Notes under the pieces: generated by a model
Told to the model about the DNA's origin: nothing
The model's database searches: none
Seen by the model: the letters and a program-made list of their open reading frames with translations, nothing else
Assembly (NCBI GenBank): GCA_903895195.1
Contig: CAITSZ010000047.1
Location: forward strand, 1-64,000
Length of the DNA: 64,000 bases
From: an uncultured Chlorobiaceae bacterium
GTDB lineage: Bacteria > Bacteroidota > Chlorobiia > Chlorobiales > Chlorobiaceae
Direction: 5' to 3'
Position numbers and translations under genes: made by a program
In this document: one piece after another, positions 46,339-56,320 of the stretch
Numbering within the stretch: the stretch's first letter is position 1
How the letters are laid out: the number at the start of each line of letters is the position of its first letter

Positions 46339-47946
46339 TTATTTGTGATGGACGAGAACTACAGAATATTCGCCGGATTGGGTATCTGCCGAGAACCTGT
46401 ATATGCCGTTCCTTGGGCAGTTAAACGAGAGTGGTGGAGGATTGCCATGCAATGCAAGGCGACGGTATCCGTCATAAGGATAATCTACCAACGACCATGA
46501 CCATCCTGCGTGATTTGCTGTATATTTGTAGTGATAGACAACCCCTCCGGTCAGCATAATATCTCTGGTGAAAAGATGCCCATTTGAGGTGCCCATGTCA
46601 TGCATGGGGTCAATCGGGTTCCAGCCTTCTTTTCCATCTTTGGCGAAAGCTTCGAAATTACCTGCAATTTGCAATGACTCAATTCGGGTAATCGGTGTAA
46701 CCGGGGGATCAATGGCAAAGGATCCTTTGGTGGGATCAAGAGTCACCATATACTCACCATCCTTCTCCACCCGGAAAAGGATGTTCGATTCCTGCGGGGC
46801 TGAATGCCATGTTTTACCCCAGAGGCCGCCAAAACCGATGCTGTCGAGTGCCCAGTCGGCATTGATTGAGAAGTTCATTGTATAGACTCCCGTGCCGATA
46901 CTGCCTCCGGTATTTTTCAGATTCAGAGACTTTTGCCATACTCCATTTTTCCCTTTTATCATTTGATGGCCAGGTGCTGAAGGGTTCCATGGATCATTCA
47001 CCACATCGCCGTTAACCTGATATTCAGGATTATGGTAGAAATCTACCGTTGGTGAAATGCTGAAGCGATAGCTTTCAGGCCAGACGGTGAAGGTATAGCG
47101 GGCATCAGCAGAAACTCGAAAAACAATGGCGGTCTCCAGGATATTACCGACCCTACTGTCGTAGCCGTTGCCGCCTGCAAGACGTCCGGGTTTGTCGAGA
47201 ATTGCACTGTATCCCCAGTCTGCGTTGTGATTGGCTGAAAAGAGGCACTGGTATACTCCGTTGTTTTCATGCCCGCCTTTTGCGGAAAGAAGCAGCGAAA
47301 TCGTCCAAGAGCCATCCCGGTTATTGGTAAATTCATGGGAAGGAACCCACTCATCCCACTTTTCGGCAGGTCTTGTCAATCGACCATCAAAACATTCAGT
47401 ATTCCCCTCCTTGTCGTGTACAAAGCCGTTGAGCTGAAAAGATTGAATTTGCAAGAGTTCATCGACATGTGGTGTGACCAGGTAGGTAGAGGCATTCGGG
47501 TTAAACGTAATAACATAAGTGCCATCGAGGGGCACTTTAAATATAACATTGCCTCCAAATACTGATCCTGGGCCGCTCACAAGCTTTCCGGGTTCGAGTC
47601 CCCGTTTGAAAACTGAACGGAGATCTTTTCCTGTAAGAAATCGCATGGAATAGATGCCGTCATGGTTTCGGCCGCCTGTGGCGCTTAGCAAGAGAGTTTT
47701 TTTGAAGTTTCCGTTGCTCTCGTACTCCATGTCATTAAGGGGGTCAAACGGATTCCACATAGAGCGTCCATCCATCAGAGTCCCGACAAGCTGTGCTGTT
47801 AAAGGAGTCGGTTTTGCAAACAAGTAGGAGCGAGCTGCGGGCACCAAAAGTGATGTCAGGAACAGAAGTAGAGTGATGATCTTTTTCAGTGCCTTTGTCA
47901 ATAGCCACTTTCCTGTCATGAGTAGCTTGAAATCAGTTTCAGTCAT
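46339..47946 (-). CDS. exported protein of four X25-like glycan-binding modules
   Basis: 535 residues. Signal peptide near residues 10-45 (a Met at codon 10 may be the true start). Four repeats of about 110-135 residues follow (about 50-155, 160-300, 305-425, 430-535). Each has W-N-P-x-D-P-x-x-x-M (or a variant), then N-G-x-F/W-x-K/R-x-L-x-L-x-x-x-G-G, then Y-x-x-x-F-x-x-N-x-x-W-x-x-S/D and a closing Y-x-F/V-x-x-D-x-x-x-x-x-Y-x-V strand. This is the pattern of the pullulanase X25/SusE-type starch-binding modules. No catalytic domain. Last of three minus-strand genes with 8-bp spacing to the HEAT carrier. Confidence 0.7.
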   Translation of the reverse strand: MTETDFKLLMTGKWLLTKALKKIITLLLFLTSLLVPAARSYLFAKPTPLTAQLVGTLMDGRSMWNPFDPLNDMEYESNGNFKKTLLLSATGGRNHDGIYSMRFLTGKDLRSVFKRGLEPGKLVSGPGSVFGGNVIFKVPLDGTYVITFNPNASTYLVTPHVDELLQIQSFQLNGFVHDKEGNTECFDGRLTRPAEKWDEWVPSHEFTNNRDGSWTISLLLSAKGGHENNGVYQCLFSANHNADWGYSAILDKPGRLAGGNGYDSRVGNILETAIVFRVSADARYTFTVWPESYRFSISPTVDFYHNPEYQVNGDVVNDPWNPSAPGHQMIKGKNGVWQKSLNLKNTGGSIGTGVYTMNFSINADWALDSIGFGGLWGKTWHSAPQESNILFRVEKDGEYMVTLDPTKGSFAIDPPVTPITRIESLQIAGNFEAFAKDGKEGWNPIDPMHDMGTSNGHLFTRDIMLTGGVVYHYKYTANHAGWSWSLVDYPYDGYRRLALHGNPPPLSFNCPRNGIYRFSADTQSGEYSVVLVHHK

Positions 47947-47954
47947 TACGGCAT

Positions 47955-50243
47955 CTATGAGAATTTTCCAGCCTGAGTTATTGTTTCAGATACTGAGATA
48001 CGACTGTTCATAACATCATATACGCCACCAAGAAGAAAGGCAACGCGGGTTTTCTCTTCTGATGAGAGTTTTGCTACGCCAAACAGAATCTCGTCAACGG
48101 CCTCTTCCCCCAGATCAGGAAGTAATGGTATTAAGTCGCTCTGAAAAAGTCTGGCGTTTTCTTCTTCAGCCATTGTCTCGCATACCACGTCGATAGCCTT
48201 CTGCCTGAGTTCGGGATCGGCTCCAAAACGAATGAGAGCTGCACCTGCCAAAATACGGGCGATCGAATTCGGTGAATTGAGTATTCGAGCCGGTGCAGAT
48301 GGCTCAGGGCAATCTCCGACAAGATGACAGACGGCCAGAGCTGCCTGGTGGGCATCGGGATCGTCACCTTCGAGAAGCTCTGAGAGTACGCGGCGAACCT
48401 TTAATTTCATTTCAGGTTCGTCCCATAGTGCCTGAACTGCCGCAGCCCTTACCATTGCGGATTCATCCTGAAGCATCGGCTCAAGTAACGCTCTTTTTTC
48501 TGCGCTGAGAATTCCGATAGCCTCTACTACTCGTGCGCGAACAGGAACCGTGCCGTTTTCAAGCCATTTCTTTGCCATCTCCTGCCACTGCCCGGCCGGC
48601 TGTTTTAGAAGAACAAGCTTGAGAGCATCGGCGCGAATGGCCGGTTCAGGATCGGATTCAACCAGGCGATGGAGAATATCGTAAGCCTCAGAGGGCAGGG
48701 GGCGCTTTTTCAAGAGGTGTGTCATGGAGCGTAAAGATTCTGCACGAACATGGACAACCGGGTCATGCAGCAACAGGTAGAGGGCCTGCAGTGAGCTATT
48801 GCCGGCGATACTGGCCCTCACACGGGCCAGGGCGGCACGTCTCTGAGGGTCCTTCATTTTTGCGACCTCTTCGAGCATCACTTCAGCTCTTGCGTTTGCA
48901 GGCTCTACAAGGCAATCAATAGCATCCATGACTGTCCGTTGCTCTGCGCTTTTCAGGTTATCGGCAATCATATCCATGTAATGCTTTTGGGAATTGACAA
49001 CCACAATAATCCAAAGGGTGGAAAGAGCGATTCCGGAGAGCGTCACAGGATCCAGCCAGCCGGATTTGTTTACTGTATCGAAGGTATGATGGAGAAAGAT
49101 AATGAGCAAGCCTCCAATAACGCCACCAAGCGGGTTGATGACCCCATCGATGAAGCCACGAATACGTGCACGAAGTGAGCCTGGAATTGCATTGAGAGCC
49201 AGTTGATAAGAATTACCCTGAATAGTCATACCGACCAAGTCCCATGTACAGCGCATAAAAAGTCCAGACCAGAAAAGGAAATATGACCCAATGAGGGCAA
49301 ATCCTGCGAGGATGGATACTGGAAGAGCACAAAGCCCTCGTGAAACACCAATACGACGGATGAGATAGCTGCTGAAAAAGAGCTGTACGAGAAGTCCGGC
49401 TGCATTTATAATCATCCCGTAAATACCATAAAAGCCAGCCAGTTTTGCTTCGGAAGGAAAGGTGATGTTCATGATGCGCGAGAACTGATAATCAGCGAGA
49501 GAACCCACAACCCAGAACATGACCGCAATGAATCCAAGAGTGACTGCCATTTTGGAACGAAAAAAGAACTCCCAGCCTTCAAGAAGTCGTGAACCAGCCG
49601 GTTGAGCATTGGAGACTCCTGACTTTCTGCCTCGCAGCTCGCCTCCAAAACGTTTGCGCATCCACCATGTGAGTGGAATCAATGCCAATATGGCAGCGGC
49701 CCATATAAGGACAAGGTTGGCCGTTCCGAGGGAGCTTGCAAGGTAGTGAATTGAAGCTCCTCCAACGATTCCGCCTATAGTCCCTGCTGTTCCAACGATG
49801 GGGTAAAGTCTTCTGCCCTGGGAAGGACGGAACAGATCATTGATAATAGTCCAGACTTGTGTTCCAAGTGTAGAGTTACCTATGCCTTGCGCAAAAAAGA
49901 CCACGGTAAAAAAAAGAACGAGCTGAACTGAAAACCCTTTTTCTCCTTCATGATTTGCTGTAACCAGGGTTCTGGCCAGCAAAAGCATAAGCCCGGTTAC
50001 AAGTGCGAAAATCATCAGGAGGCGGTCTCTACGCACCACATCGGCAAACATCAGATATACTGATGATCCGAGTACACCCAAAAGACTGATACCAATGTAT
50101 GTATATGGAAGGTATTCGATTCCCATTCGTTTGACCAGCATCGAATGAACTGCACTCCAGCCGATTGCATAGCCAATGGCAAGAAGTGCGACCATTGACC
50201 AGGTAATGACCACCTTCGAAATTTCGTCCTTCTGTATCACCAT
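47955..50243 (-). CDS. MFS/ATP-ADP-translocase-like carrier with C-terminal HEAT repeats
   Basis: 762 residues. Residues about 1-425 form about 12 membrane helices (ITWSMVALLAIGYAIGWSAVHSMLVKRMGIEYLPYTYIGISLLGVLGSSVYLMFADVVRRDRLL...), resembling the nucleotide-translocase branch of the MFS superfamily. Residues about 430-745 are soluble HEAT repeats (RAALARVRASIAGNSSLQALYLLLHDPVVHVRAESLRSMTHLL; VRAAAVQALWDEPEMK). Such carrier-HEAT fusions are known as uncharacterised proteins; substrate unknown. Cotranscribed with an exported AGE-like protein (upstream, 59 bp) and an exported glycan-binding protein (downstream, 8 bp), which points to an envelope-linked substrate. Confidence 0.78.
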   Translation of the reverse strand: MVIQKDEISKVVITWSMVALLAIGYAIGWSAVHSMLVKRMGIEYLPYTYIGISLLGVLGSSVYLMFADVVRRDRLLMIFALVTGLMLLLARTLVTANHEGEKGFSVQLVLFFTVVFFAQGIGNSTLGTQVWTIINDLFRPSQGRRLYPIVGTAGTIGGIVGGASIHYLASSLGTANLVLIWAAAILALIPLTWWMRKRFGGELRGRKSGVSNAQPAGSRLLEGWEFFFRSKMAVTLGFIAVMFWVVGSLADYQFSRIMNITFPSEAKLAGFYGIYGMIINAAGLLVQLFFSSYLIRRIGVSRGLCALPVSILAGFALIGSYFLFWSGLFMRCTWDLVGMTIQGNSYQLALNAIPGSLRARIRGFIDGVINPLGGVIGGLLIIFLHHTFDTVNKSGWLDPVTLSGIALSTLWIIVVVNSQKHYMDMIADNLKSAEQRTVMDAIDCLVEPANARAEVMLEEVAKMKDPQRRAALARVRASIAGNSSLQALYLLLHDPVVHVRAESLRSMTHLLKKRPLPSEAYDILHRLVESDPEPAIRADALKLVLLKQPAGQWQEMAKKWLENGTVPVRARVVEAIGILSAEKRALLEPMLQDESAMVRAAAVQALWDEPEMKLKVRRVLSELLEGDDPDAHQAALAVCHLVGDCPEPSAPARILNSPNSIARILAGAALIRFGADPELRQKAIDVVCETMAEEENARLFQSDLIPLLPDLGEEAVDEILFGVAKLSSEEKTRVAFLLGGVYDVMNSRISVSETITQAGKFS

Positions 50244-50302
50244 AAAAAATAATTCTTGAAACCTTTTTTCATTTTAAGACTTTCGCGCTTCCCTCGGCGA
50301 GG

Positions 50303-52192
50303 TTATATCGGAGATAAAATCACTGTCAGTGGTTCCTGCACAGTCCATTTTGGCAATTTCACCGTGAAAGCTTTTGCGTTGAAATTTTTGTATTCACGGC
50401 CTCCAAGTGTCACAGAGGTGATCTTTACTGTACCAGGTGGAAATGAGATGGGCTGTACGTAAAAATTGGTTCCGCCAGCTTCTACTCCGGGATTGAAATG
50501 CAGGATAACCGGCCTTTTGTGTACAAGAAGATTGGTATAGAAATGGGCAAAATAGGTCAGTTCCATGTTATGATAGCCACTTTTGGAGTGACTTCCCTTG
50601 TCTGCCCTGTCACCAAGAAGATAGGGAGTTCCATCAGACTGGCTGTCAAAAAAAACATCACCATCATCATGATCAGGAAAGGCAAGATTGTAAAAACCAG
50701 CACCTGCGCGGGCCGATTCAAGGTATTTCGGTTCATGGGTTGCGGCGAACAGGATATAATAGCCCAGAATTCCCTGCTCCTGCTGCCACCAGGCCTTTCT
50801 GTCGTGCCAGGCCAATTCATAACGGCCGGTGACTGGATCGGGCATGCGCTCTATAACATCGTACCATCCACCTCGACGGGTATCCTGACCATGGATGAGC
50901 ATCTCGTCTGCGCAATGTTTTGCGACTTGAAGAAAACTGGCGTTACCGGTAAGGTGATAGAGGCGGGTCAAGCACCAGGTAATCTTCAGGTTGTGACCAA
51001 CAACACCGCGATTCTGCTGCCAGGCGTAACCGTGGTCCGGCTGCCATTCGGCAGTGAACCGCTCGTTGACGAACGGACTTTTCGAATCGGGAAAGTGAGC
51101 GACAATGAGATTTGCAAGCTCAGTAAGTCGCAGAAGGTGTTTGCTGTCATGTGTCCCAAGGTAGAGGTTTTCTAGGTAGGCTGGCAAATGGTCACCTACT
51201 GAATTCCAGTTTTTCTTTAGTGCATTTGATCCGGCATCAGACGAAGAAAAAGTTCCCGGATGAATATGTGAGAAATATCCACGCTGCAATGGGTCTTGAT
51301 GGGAACCATCCCAGTAGTGATCATCCATAAAACGAATAGTCTTCTCAATATCGGCGAGTATAACGGGATCGCCGGTTATACGATAGTACTGGGTGAGTCC
51401 AGCCAAACTGTAGATCTGCTCATAGAGCGGAATTGTCCCGGCATCTTCAGCAAAAAGAGATGCTAATACAGGCCGCCCGTCACGCACCGCATGAAGCCAG
51501 TAAACATGCTTGCCATCAGGTGTTTCAATTCGCATTTTCTGGCGCTGGTAGCGGACAAGCTCTGTTACTGCCTTTAGTACGCGCGGATTACCGTTAAGAA
51601 TATAGGTGGAACTCAACCCGTAGATCAAACGCGACAGGGTATCGGTCTCCTGCAAATTTATCGATTCAGATCGTTTTGTTCCGGCCTTGGTGATATTTGT
51701 TCGATAACCGGAAGGATCTCCAACCTCGCCTTGCCCGAATTGAGCCCTTATCCAAAACTCAGCAAGCTCCATGGCTTGCGATGACCACCAATCTGCATCT
51801 TCGAAAACAAGTTCAGTGCTACCGGTATTGAAAAATGTAACCTCTTTGGCTACGAGTTCAGGTCTATCGGAATAAACAATACCTGAAGCAGCAATGCGCA
51901 CTCCCGGCGTAAAAGCATCAATCCCTTTAGGATCAATTCGCCTCACACGCTCGTCAAGACCTCGCAAAGTATGAAGATAGGCGTTCGATGCAATCCGTAG
52001 CCGTTGCAAGGAACCATCAGTGAGTTTGAGCTCCACTAATCCGTTTCCCCGATCCACAGTATTGACAATACCCTGGACCCGGTCGAATCGAACGGTTGGA
52101 ACTGTTTTTTCACTCTCGGCCGCCACGGCCGCAGCTGAAGAAAGGAGGATAATAAAAACTATTCTACAGCAGAATTTAAAGATTGCAGTCAT
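50303..52192 (-). CDS. exported AGE-like (alpha/alpha)6-barrel protein
   Basis: 629 residues. Signal peptide about 1-25 (AAVAAES), an OB-like N-terminal domain (about 32-120; VQGIVNTVDRGNGLVELKLTDGSLQRLRI), then a helical barrel (about 130-560) of the N-acylglucosamine 2-epimerase/cellobiose 2-epimerase superfamily type: YEQIYSLAGLTQYYRITGDPVILADIEKTIRFMDDHYWD, HNLKITWCLTRLYHLTGNASFLQVAKHCADEMLIHGQD, GGWYDVIERM, AWWQQEQGILGYYILFAATHEPKYLE. A beta-rich tail closes the protein. Catalytic residues cannot be fixed by eye. Export and the neighbouring glycan-binding protein suggest action on an external sugar. Confidence 0.7.
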   Translation of the reverse strand: MTAIFKFCCRIVFIILLSSAAAVAAESEKTVPTVRFDRVQGIVNTVDRGNGLVELKLTDGSLQRLRIASNAYLHTLRGLDERVRRIDPKGIDAFTPGVRIAASGIVYSDRPELVAKEVTFFNTGSTELVFEDADWWSSQAMELAEFWIRAQFGQGEVGDPSGYRTNITKAGTKRSESINLQETDTLSRLIYGLSSTYILNGNPRVLKAVTELVRYQRQKMRIETPDGKHVYWLHAVRDGRPVLASLFAEDAGTIPLYEQIYSLAGLTQYYRITGDPVILADIEKTIRFMDDHYWDGSHQDPLQRGYFSHIHPGTFSSSDAGSNALKKNWNSVGDHLPAYLENLYLGTHDSKHLLRLTELANLIVAHFPDSKSPFVNERFTAEWQPDHGYAWQQNRGVVGHNLKITWCLTRLYHLTGNASFLQVAKHCADEMLIHGQDTRRGGWYDVIERMPDPVTGRYELAWHDRKAWWQQEQGILGYYILFAATHEPKYLESARAGAGFYNLAFPDHDDGDVFFDSQSDGTPYLLGDRADKGSHSKSGYHNMELTYFAHFYTNLLVHKRPVILHFNPGVEAGGTNFYVQPISFPPGTVKITSVTLGGREYKNFNAKAFTVKLPKWTVQEPLTVILSPI

Positions 52193-52557
52193 AAAAAGTC
52201 CCCTGCGGTTGCAATGTATGGATGAAGCTTAACGACTCAAGCCCTCCCCAGTGCAAGCAGAAAAAGAAACCTTTCCCTGAAAATGGCAACATTATCAAGG
52301 TACTGACCATCATGCCTTGGGGGAGGCTTAAGAAGATACAAAGATTTTTTTCTTTGTTGTAAACTTAAGAAGGATAAGTTGGCCGATCAGGAAAATCAAG
52401 ACCTTTCATCTTCTTCCATATCATTGCCAGTCGGGCTATACGATAACCACTCATATGAGAAAACATTTCATCTTCTGCTTCCTTTTCTGTATTTTTATTT
52501 CGCTTTTAATACAACTATAACGCTCTCCAAAGTCACAAATTCATAACTATTTTATAC
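52193..52557. other. intergenic region between the carbohydrate cluster and radC
   Basis: Divergent promoter space. An imperfect dyad AAGCCCTCCCC (from 52240) and GGGGGAGGCTT (about 52320) and a small A/T hairpin (ACAAAGATTTTTTTCTTTGT, from 52336) are visible; no gene. Confidence 0.5.
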
Positions 52558-53226
52558 ATGAAAATCCATGATCTTGATCCTGAAAACAGACCCCTAGAGA
52601 GGTTTCTTCGTGCAGGAGCAGCATCGCTCAGCCCTGCTGAGTTACTTGCACTTATTTTGCGTTCCGGATCAAGAGACCTTAATATTGTTGACACCTGTGC
52701 TGAAATTATCAGGGAGTTCAGTCTTGAAAAATTGGCCGACACAGCTCAGACTGATCTTCAGAAGATCAGAGGCATCGGGAAGGTGAAGGCTATGCAGATC
52801 ATTGCTGTTTTCGAACTGAACAAGAGACTGCATTATGCGCGGAATTTCAATAAAAAAATAAAGGCCGCTAGAGATGTAGTTGAATACATGGAAGGCAGAA
52901 TACCGGATGAAACGAAGGAGCACCTTTTTGTGCTGCACCTGAACACAAAAAACCAGATTATGAAAGCAGAACTGGTTTCTGTCGGCACACTCAATGCTGC
53001 ACTTATCCACCCAAGGGAGGTTTTCAAGTCGGCAATAAGGGAAAGTGCTCACGCAATCATCCTGGTCCATAATCACCCTTCGGGTGACGTTGAGCCAAGC
53101 AATGCAGATAAACAAGTAACTGCCTTGCTTAAAGAGGCAAGCGCAATCATTCAGATCGACCTCCTGGACCATATCATTATAGCCAGATCGGAATGGTTCA
53201 GTTTTCGGGAACGCTCTTTTATTTAA
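52558..53226 (+). CDS. radC: DNA repair protein RadC (JAB/MPN domain)
   Basis: 222 residues. N-terminal UPF0758 helix-hairpin-helix part ([41 protein letters not shown]...[19 protein letters not shown]) and C-terminal MPN+ domain with JAMM zinc motif [14 protein letters not shown] (about 178-191), preceded by [12 protein letters not shown]. The name is historic; the family's real role is unsettled. Single gene, no clear ribosome-binding site. Convergent with the cold-shock gene, 24 bp between stops. Confidence 0.94.
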   Translation: MKIHDLDPENRPLERFLRAGAASLSPAELLALILRSGSRDLNIVDTCAEIIREFSLEKLADTAQTDLQKIRGIGKVKAMQIIAVFELNKRLHYARNFNKKIKAARDVVEYMEGRIPDETKEHLFVLHLNTKNQIMKAELVSVGTLNAALIHPREVFKSAIRESAHAIILVHNHPSGDVEPSNADKQVTALLKEASAIIQIDLLDHIIIARSEWFSFRERSFI

Positions 53227-53250
53227 TGCAGGCAGTCGAGCCCCGACGGG

Positions 53251-53508
53251 TTAGCCAAATGAATCCTGAGAAAAAGAAGCTGGTGCTGAAGAGTCATTTG
53301 CAGAGACTTCCCGGACATTTTTAGCCTGCAGTCCTTTCTGGGTTGTATCAAGCTCGAAATTAACTTCTGCATCCTGATTCAGTACTTTGAAACTTTGATC
53401 AGACTGAATAGCAGAATAATGGACAAAAATGTCCTCGCCTCCTTCTGGATTCAAAAGAAAACCATACCCTTTTTTACCATCAAACCATTTAACTTTGCTT
53501 ATTGCCAT
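53251..53508 (-). CDS. cold-shock protein (CspA family)
   Basis: 85-residue single-stranded nucleic-acid chaperone. CSD fold with RNP1 KKGYGFLLNPEGG and RNP2 DIFVHYSAIQ; N-terminal KVKWFDGKK is canonical. A 17-residue Ser/Asn-rich tail (ANDSSAPASFSQDSFG) extends beyond the usual 67-70 residues. A long 5' leader of up to 200 nt is available upstream, as in cold-shock genes, but no specific structure was assigned. Confidence 0.93.
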   Translation of the reverse strand: MAISKVKWFDGKKGYGFLLNPEGGEDIFVHYSAIQSDQSFKVLNQDAEVNFELDTTQKGLQAKNVREVSANDSSAPASFSQDSFG

Positions 53509-53723
53509 GATAAATATTAAGATTTATCATTTATAAAGAGAGACAACTGCACTATAGGGGAGGTGGGTTGAATCGGATCAATTTCAGTTGAAATATATAT
53601 ATAAATCCTGAATTATTTCACCACAATAAGCAAAAATACTATTGCATTACTTTTTTGACCCGCTACGACGGACTGAAATCTGCTTTTCTATACCGGGCTA
53701 TATATTAATTTTATTTACACACA

Positions 53724-54455
53724 ATGAGACAGATCATCATCATTACCGGCGCCGGAAAAGGAATCGGAAAGAGCATTGCACTTGATTTTGCGAAAGCCGC
53801 AGTCAACAATAACAATTTTCAACCTTTACTGATCCTCGCCTCCAGAACATTATCTGATCTTGAATCTGTTGATGCCGAATGCCGCTCTTATGGAGCAAAA
53901 ACGGATATTATTCAAACAGATATAGCAGATATGAATGAGGTTGATCGGCTCGTGACTACGACGATGGAGCGTTACGGCACCATTGACTGCCTGGTTAATA
54001 ATGCCGGTGTGGGGCGATTCAAGGATTTGGGAGAAATGACAGAGGAAGATTTTGATTATACCATGACTACAAACCTGAAAGGAACTTTTTTTCTGACGCA
54101 AAAGGTTTTTGCCGTGATGGAAAAGAAGAGGTCGGGTCATATTTTTTTTATTACCTCGATCGCAGCGGAAACGGCATTCAAAAGTTCTTCGCTCTACTCG
54201 ATGTCGAAGTTCGGCCAGAAAGGATTGGTGGAGACAATACGCCTTTATGCAAAAACCTGCAATGTCAAGATCACGAATGTAATGCCCGGAGCTGTCTATA
54301 CGCCGATGTGGGGAGAAGTCACCGATATGACAAAAAACTTGATGATGATGCCTGAGGATATATCAGTTCCTATAGTAAATGCATATCTGAGCACGCAGCG
54401 GGCATCCATTGAAGAGCTTGTCATACGGCCGGTTTGCGGTGATATCAGTGAGTGA
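53724..54455 (+). CDS. short-chain dehydrogenase/reductase (sepiapterin reductase-like)
   Basis: 243 residues, classical SDR: TGAGKGIGKSIALDFA (cofactor glycines, about 7-22), NNAGVGRF (about 92-99), catalytic Ser in ITSIAAET and Y-S-M-S-K (about 156-160). ASRTLSDLESVDAECRSYGAKTDIIQTDIAD points to NADP use. The length and the C-terminal VTDMTKNLMMMPEDIS resemble sepiapterin-reductase-like SDRs, possibly in pterin metabolism, but substrate is not assignable. Upstream is a 215-bp gap; yqeY follows after 90 bp. Confidence 0.9.
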   Translation: MRQIIIITGAGKGIGKSIALDFAKAAVNNNNFQPLLILASRTLSDLESVDAECRSYGAKTDIIQTDIADMNEVDRLVTTTMERYGTIDCLVNNAGVGRFKDLGEMTEEDFDYTMTTNLKGTFFLTQKVFAVMEKKRSGHIFFITSIAAETAFKSSSLYSMSKFGQKGLVETIRLYAKTCNVKITNVMPGAVYTPMWGEVTDMTKNLMMMPEDISVPIVNAYLSTQRASIEELVIRPVCGDISE

Positions 54456-54545
54456 ACAATGCAAAAGCTCTTGTGGGAAAGCCGCATTTTTTCCTGTATT
54501 TTCAGGTACTCCTTTTTAAACAATAAATCTGAACCATAATCGACC

Positions 54546-55004
54546 ATGAGTCTGAAAGAAAAAATAGACCAGGATCTCAAAAGTTCCATGAAGAGCGGCG
54601 ATAAAGACCGACTTAATGCAATTCGCTCTATCCGGGCCGCTTTGCTTGAAAAAGAGGTATCGATTCGAGTTGGAGGGGTAGGCACTCTTAATGACGAACA
54701 GGAGATTGAGGTACTGGTCAGTATTGCGAAAAAACGTCGCGATGCCATTGAACAGTTCACAGCAGGAAACCGTCCTGACCTTGCGGCAACAGAGCTTTCG
54801 GAGCTTAAGGTTATAGAAGAGTATCTTCCTGAACCGGTATCCGATGATGAAGTTATTGCCATTGTGAAGGATGTTGTTACCAGAACAGGCGCCACATCCA
54901 TGAAAGATATAGGGAAAGTGATGGGCGAAGCGATGAAAGCGCTCAAGGGTAAAGCTGACGGGACCAAGGTTCAGCAGATTGTCAAGTCACTGCTTTCAGC
55001 ATAA
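54546..55004 (+). CDS. GatB/YqeY domain protein
   Basis: 152-residue YqeY family protein, homologous to the C-terminal tRNA-interacting tail of GatB but free-standing: [118 protein letters not shown]. Normal length. Next to serS, a frequent kind of tRNA-related context. Its exact role is unknown. Confidence 0.92.
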   Translation: MSLKEKIDQDLKSSMKSGDKDRLNAIRSIRAALLEKEVSIRVGGVGTLNDEQEIEVLVSIAKKRRDAIEQFTAGNRPDLAATELSELKVIEEYLPEPVSDDEVIAIVKDVVTRTGATSMKDIGKVMGEAMKALKGKADGTKVQQIVKSLLSA

Positions 55005-55024
55005 CCTCATCCTTTTTTACCATT

Positions 55025-56320
55025 ATGCTTGATATCAACGTTATCCGTCAGAATCCGGAAGAGGTAGTCGACATGCTACGCAGGCGTCAACTCAGTTCGG
55101 AAGAGCCAAAACTTGCCGAACTTCTTGCCCTTGACAAAAAGCGCAAGGAGCTGGTGCAGCACTCTGATGAGCAGAAAGCACTCAGAAACAAGGTATCCAA
55201 AGAGATTGCGGAGATTAAAAAAAGCGGTCAGGGATCAGGAGATGACCTGATTATTGAGATGAAGAGAGTTTCTGAAGATATCGCAGGAATGGACACGCTG
55301 CTCAGCGGTACTGAAGAAGAGATTGAGACTATTCTTCTCGGTCTTCCCAATAAACTTCACCATTCGGTACCTACCGGACGCTCTGCAGAGGATAATCTGG
55401 TGTTTAAAGAGCCGGTGAACTTTGAGTACGATCTTAACTTCGCGATTAAAAACCACCTTGAGCTGGGCAAATCCCTTGGAATACTTGATTTTGAGCGTGG
55501 GGCAAAGGTAGCTGGAGCCGGATTTCCCGCTTATATCGGAAAGGGGGCTCGCCTTGAACGCGCACTGATCAATTTCATGCTCGACCTGCATACAGAGAAA
55601 CATGGATATACCGAAGTGTTCCCGCCCTTTTTTGTCAATCAGGAATCGCTGAGGGGAACCGGACAGTGGCCGAAATTTGCCGATCAGGTATACCATATGC
55701 AGGAGGACAACCTTTACGCCATTCCGACAGCTGAAGTGCCGATAACGAATCTGCACAGAGGGGAAATGCTGGATCAGAAAGCTCTGCCGATATCATATGC
55801 GGCCTATTCAGCGTGTTTCAGACGCGAAGCGGGCAGTTATGGCAAGGATACCAGGGGGTTCCTGAGAGTGCATCAGTTCAACAAAGTAGAAATGGTAAAG
55901 TTTACCAGGCCGGAAGAGTCATACAATACTCTTGAACAAATCCGTGAGAACGCTGAGGCAATACTCATCGCCCTGAAGATCCCTTACCGGGTGCTTTTGC
56001 TCTGCAGCGGAGATATCAGTGCAAACGCTACGAAATGTTATGATATCGAAGTCTGGTCGCCAGCAGAAAATAAATACCTTGAAGCATCAAGCTGTTCGAA
56101 CTTTGAGGATTACCAGGCAAGGCGCGCCAACATACGTTTCAAACCTGACAGCAAGTCGAAACCGGAGTTCGTGCATACCCTTAACGGTTCCGGCCTGGCA
56201 ACTTCCCGGCTGATGGTATCGCTGCTTGAGCATTACCAGACCCCGGAAGGAAACATCAGGGTGCCTGAGGTGTTAAGGCACTATACGAGGTTTAACGAGA
56301 TTACTCAGGCTGCCGGGTAA
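55025..56320 (+). CDS. serS: seryl-tRNA synthetase
   Basis: Charges tRNA-Ser. 431 residues: N-terminal antiparallel coiled-coil arm (about 25-105) for the tRNA variable loop, then the class II core with motif 1 in [29 protein letters not shown], motif 2 [29 protein letters not shown] and motif 3 [18 protein letters not shown]. Starts 20 bp after yqeY, so the two form a unit. Its last 16 bp overlap the 3' end of metX on the other strand. Confidence 0.97.
   Translation: MLDINVIRQNPEEVVDMLRRRQLSSEEPKLAELLALDKKRKELVQHSDEQKALRNKVSKEIAEIKKSGQGSGDDLIIEMKRVSEDIAGMDTLLSGTEEEIETILLGLPNKLHHSVPTGRSAEDNLVFKEPVNFEYDLNFAIKNHLELGKSLGILDFERGAKVAGAGFPAYIGKGARLERALINFMLDLHTEKHGYTEVFPPFFVNQESLRGTGQWPKFADQVYHMQEDNLYAIPTAEVPITNLHRGEMLDQKALPISYAAYSACFRREAGSYGKDTRGFLRVHQFNKVEMVKFTRPEESYNTLEQIRENAEAILIALKIPYRVLLLCSGDISANATKCYDIEVWSPAENKYLEASSCSNFEDYQARRANIRFKPDSKSKPEFVHTLNGSGLATSRLMVSLLEHYQTPEGNIRVPEVLRHYTRFNEITQAAG

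Noticed and set aside
47589-47606. tRNA T-arm-like GGTTCGAGTCCCC
   Set aside because: It lies inside the X25-like protein gene with no acceptor, D or anticodon stems around it.
50498-51175. 225-codon plus-strand frame inside the AGE-like gene
   Set aside because: Shadow of the minus-strand gene; no domain and no ribosome-binding site.
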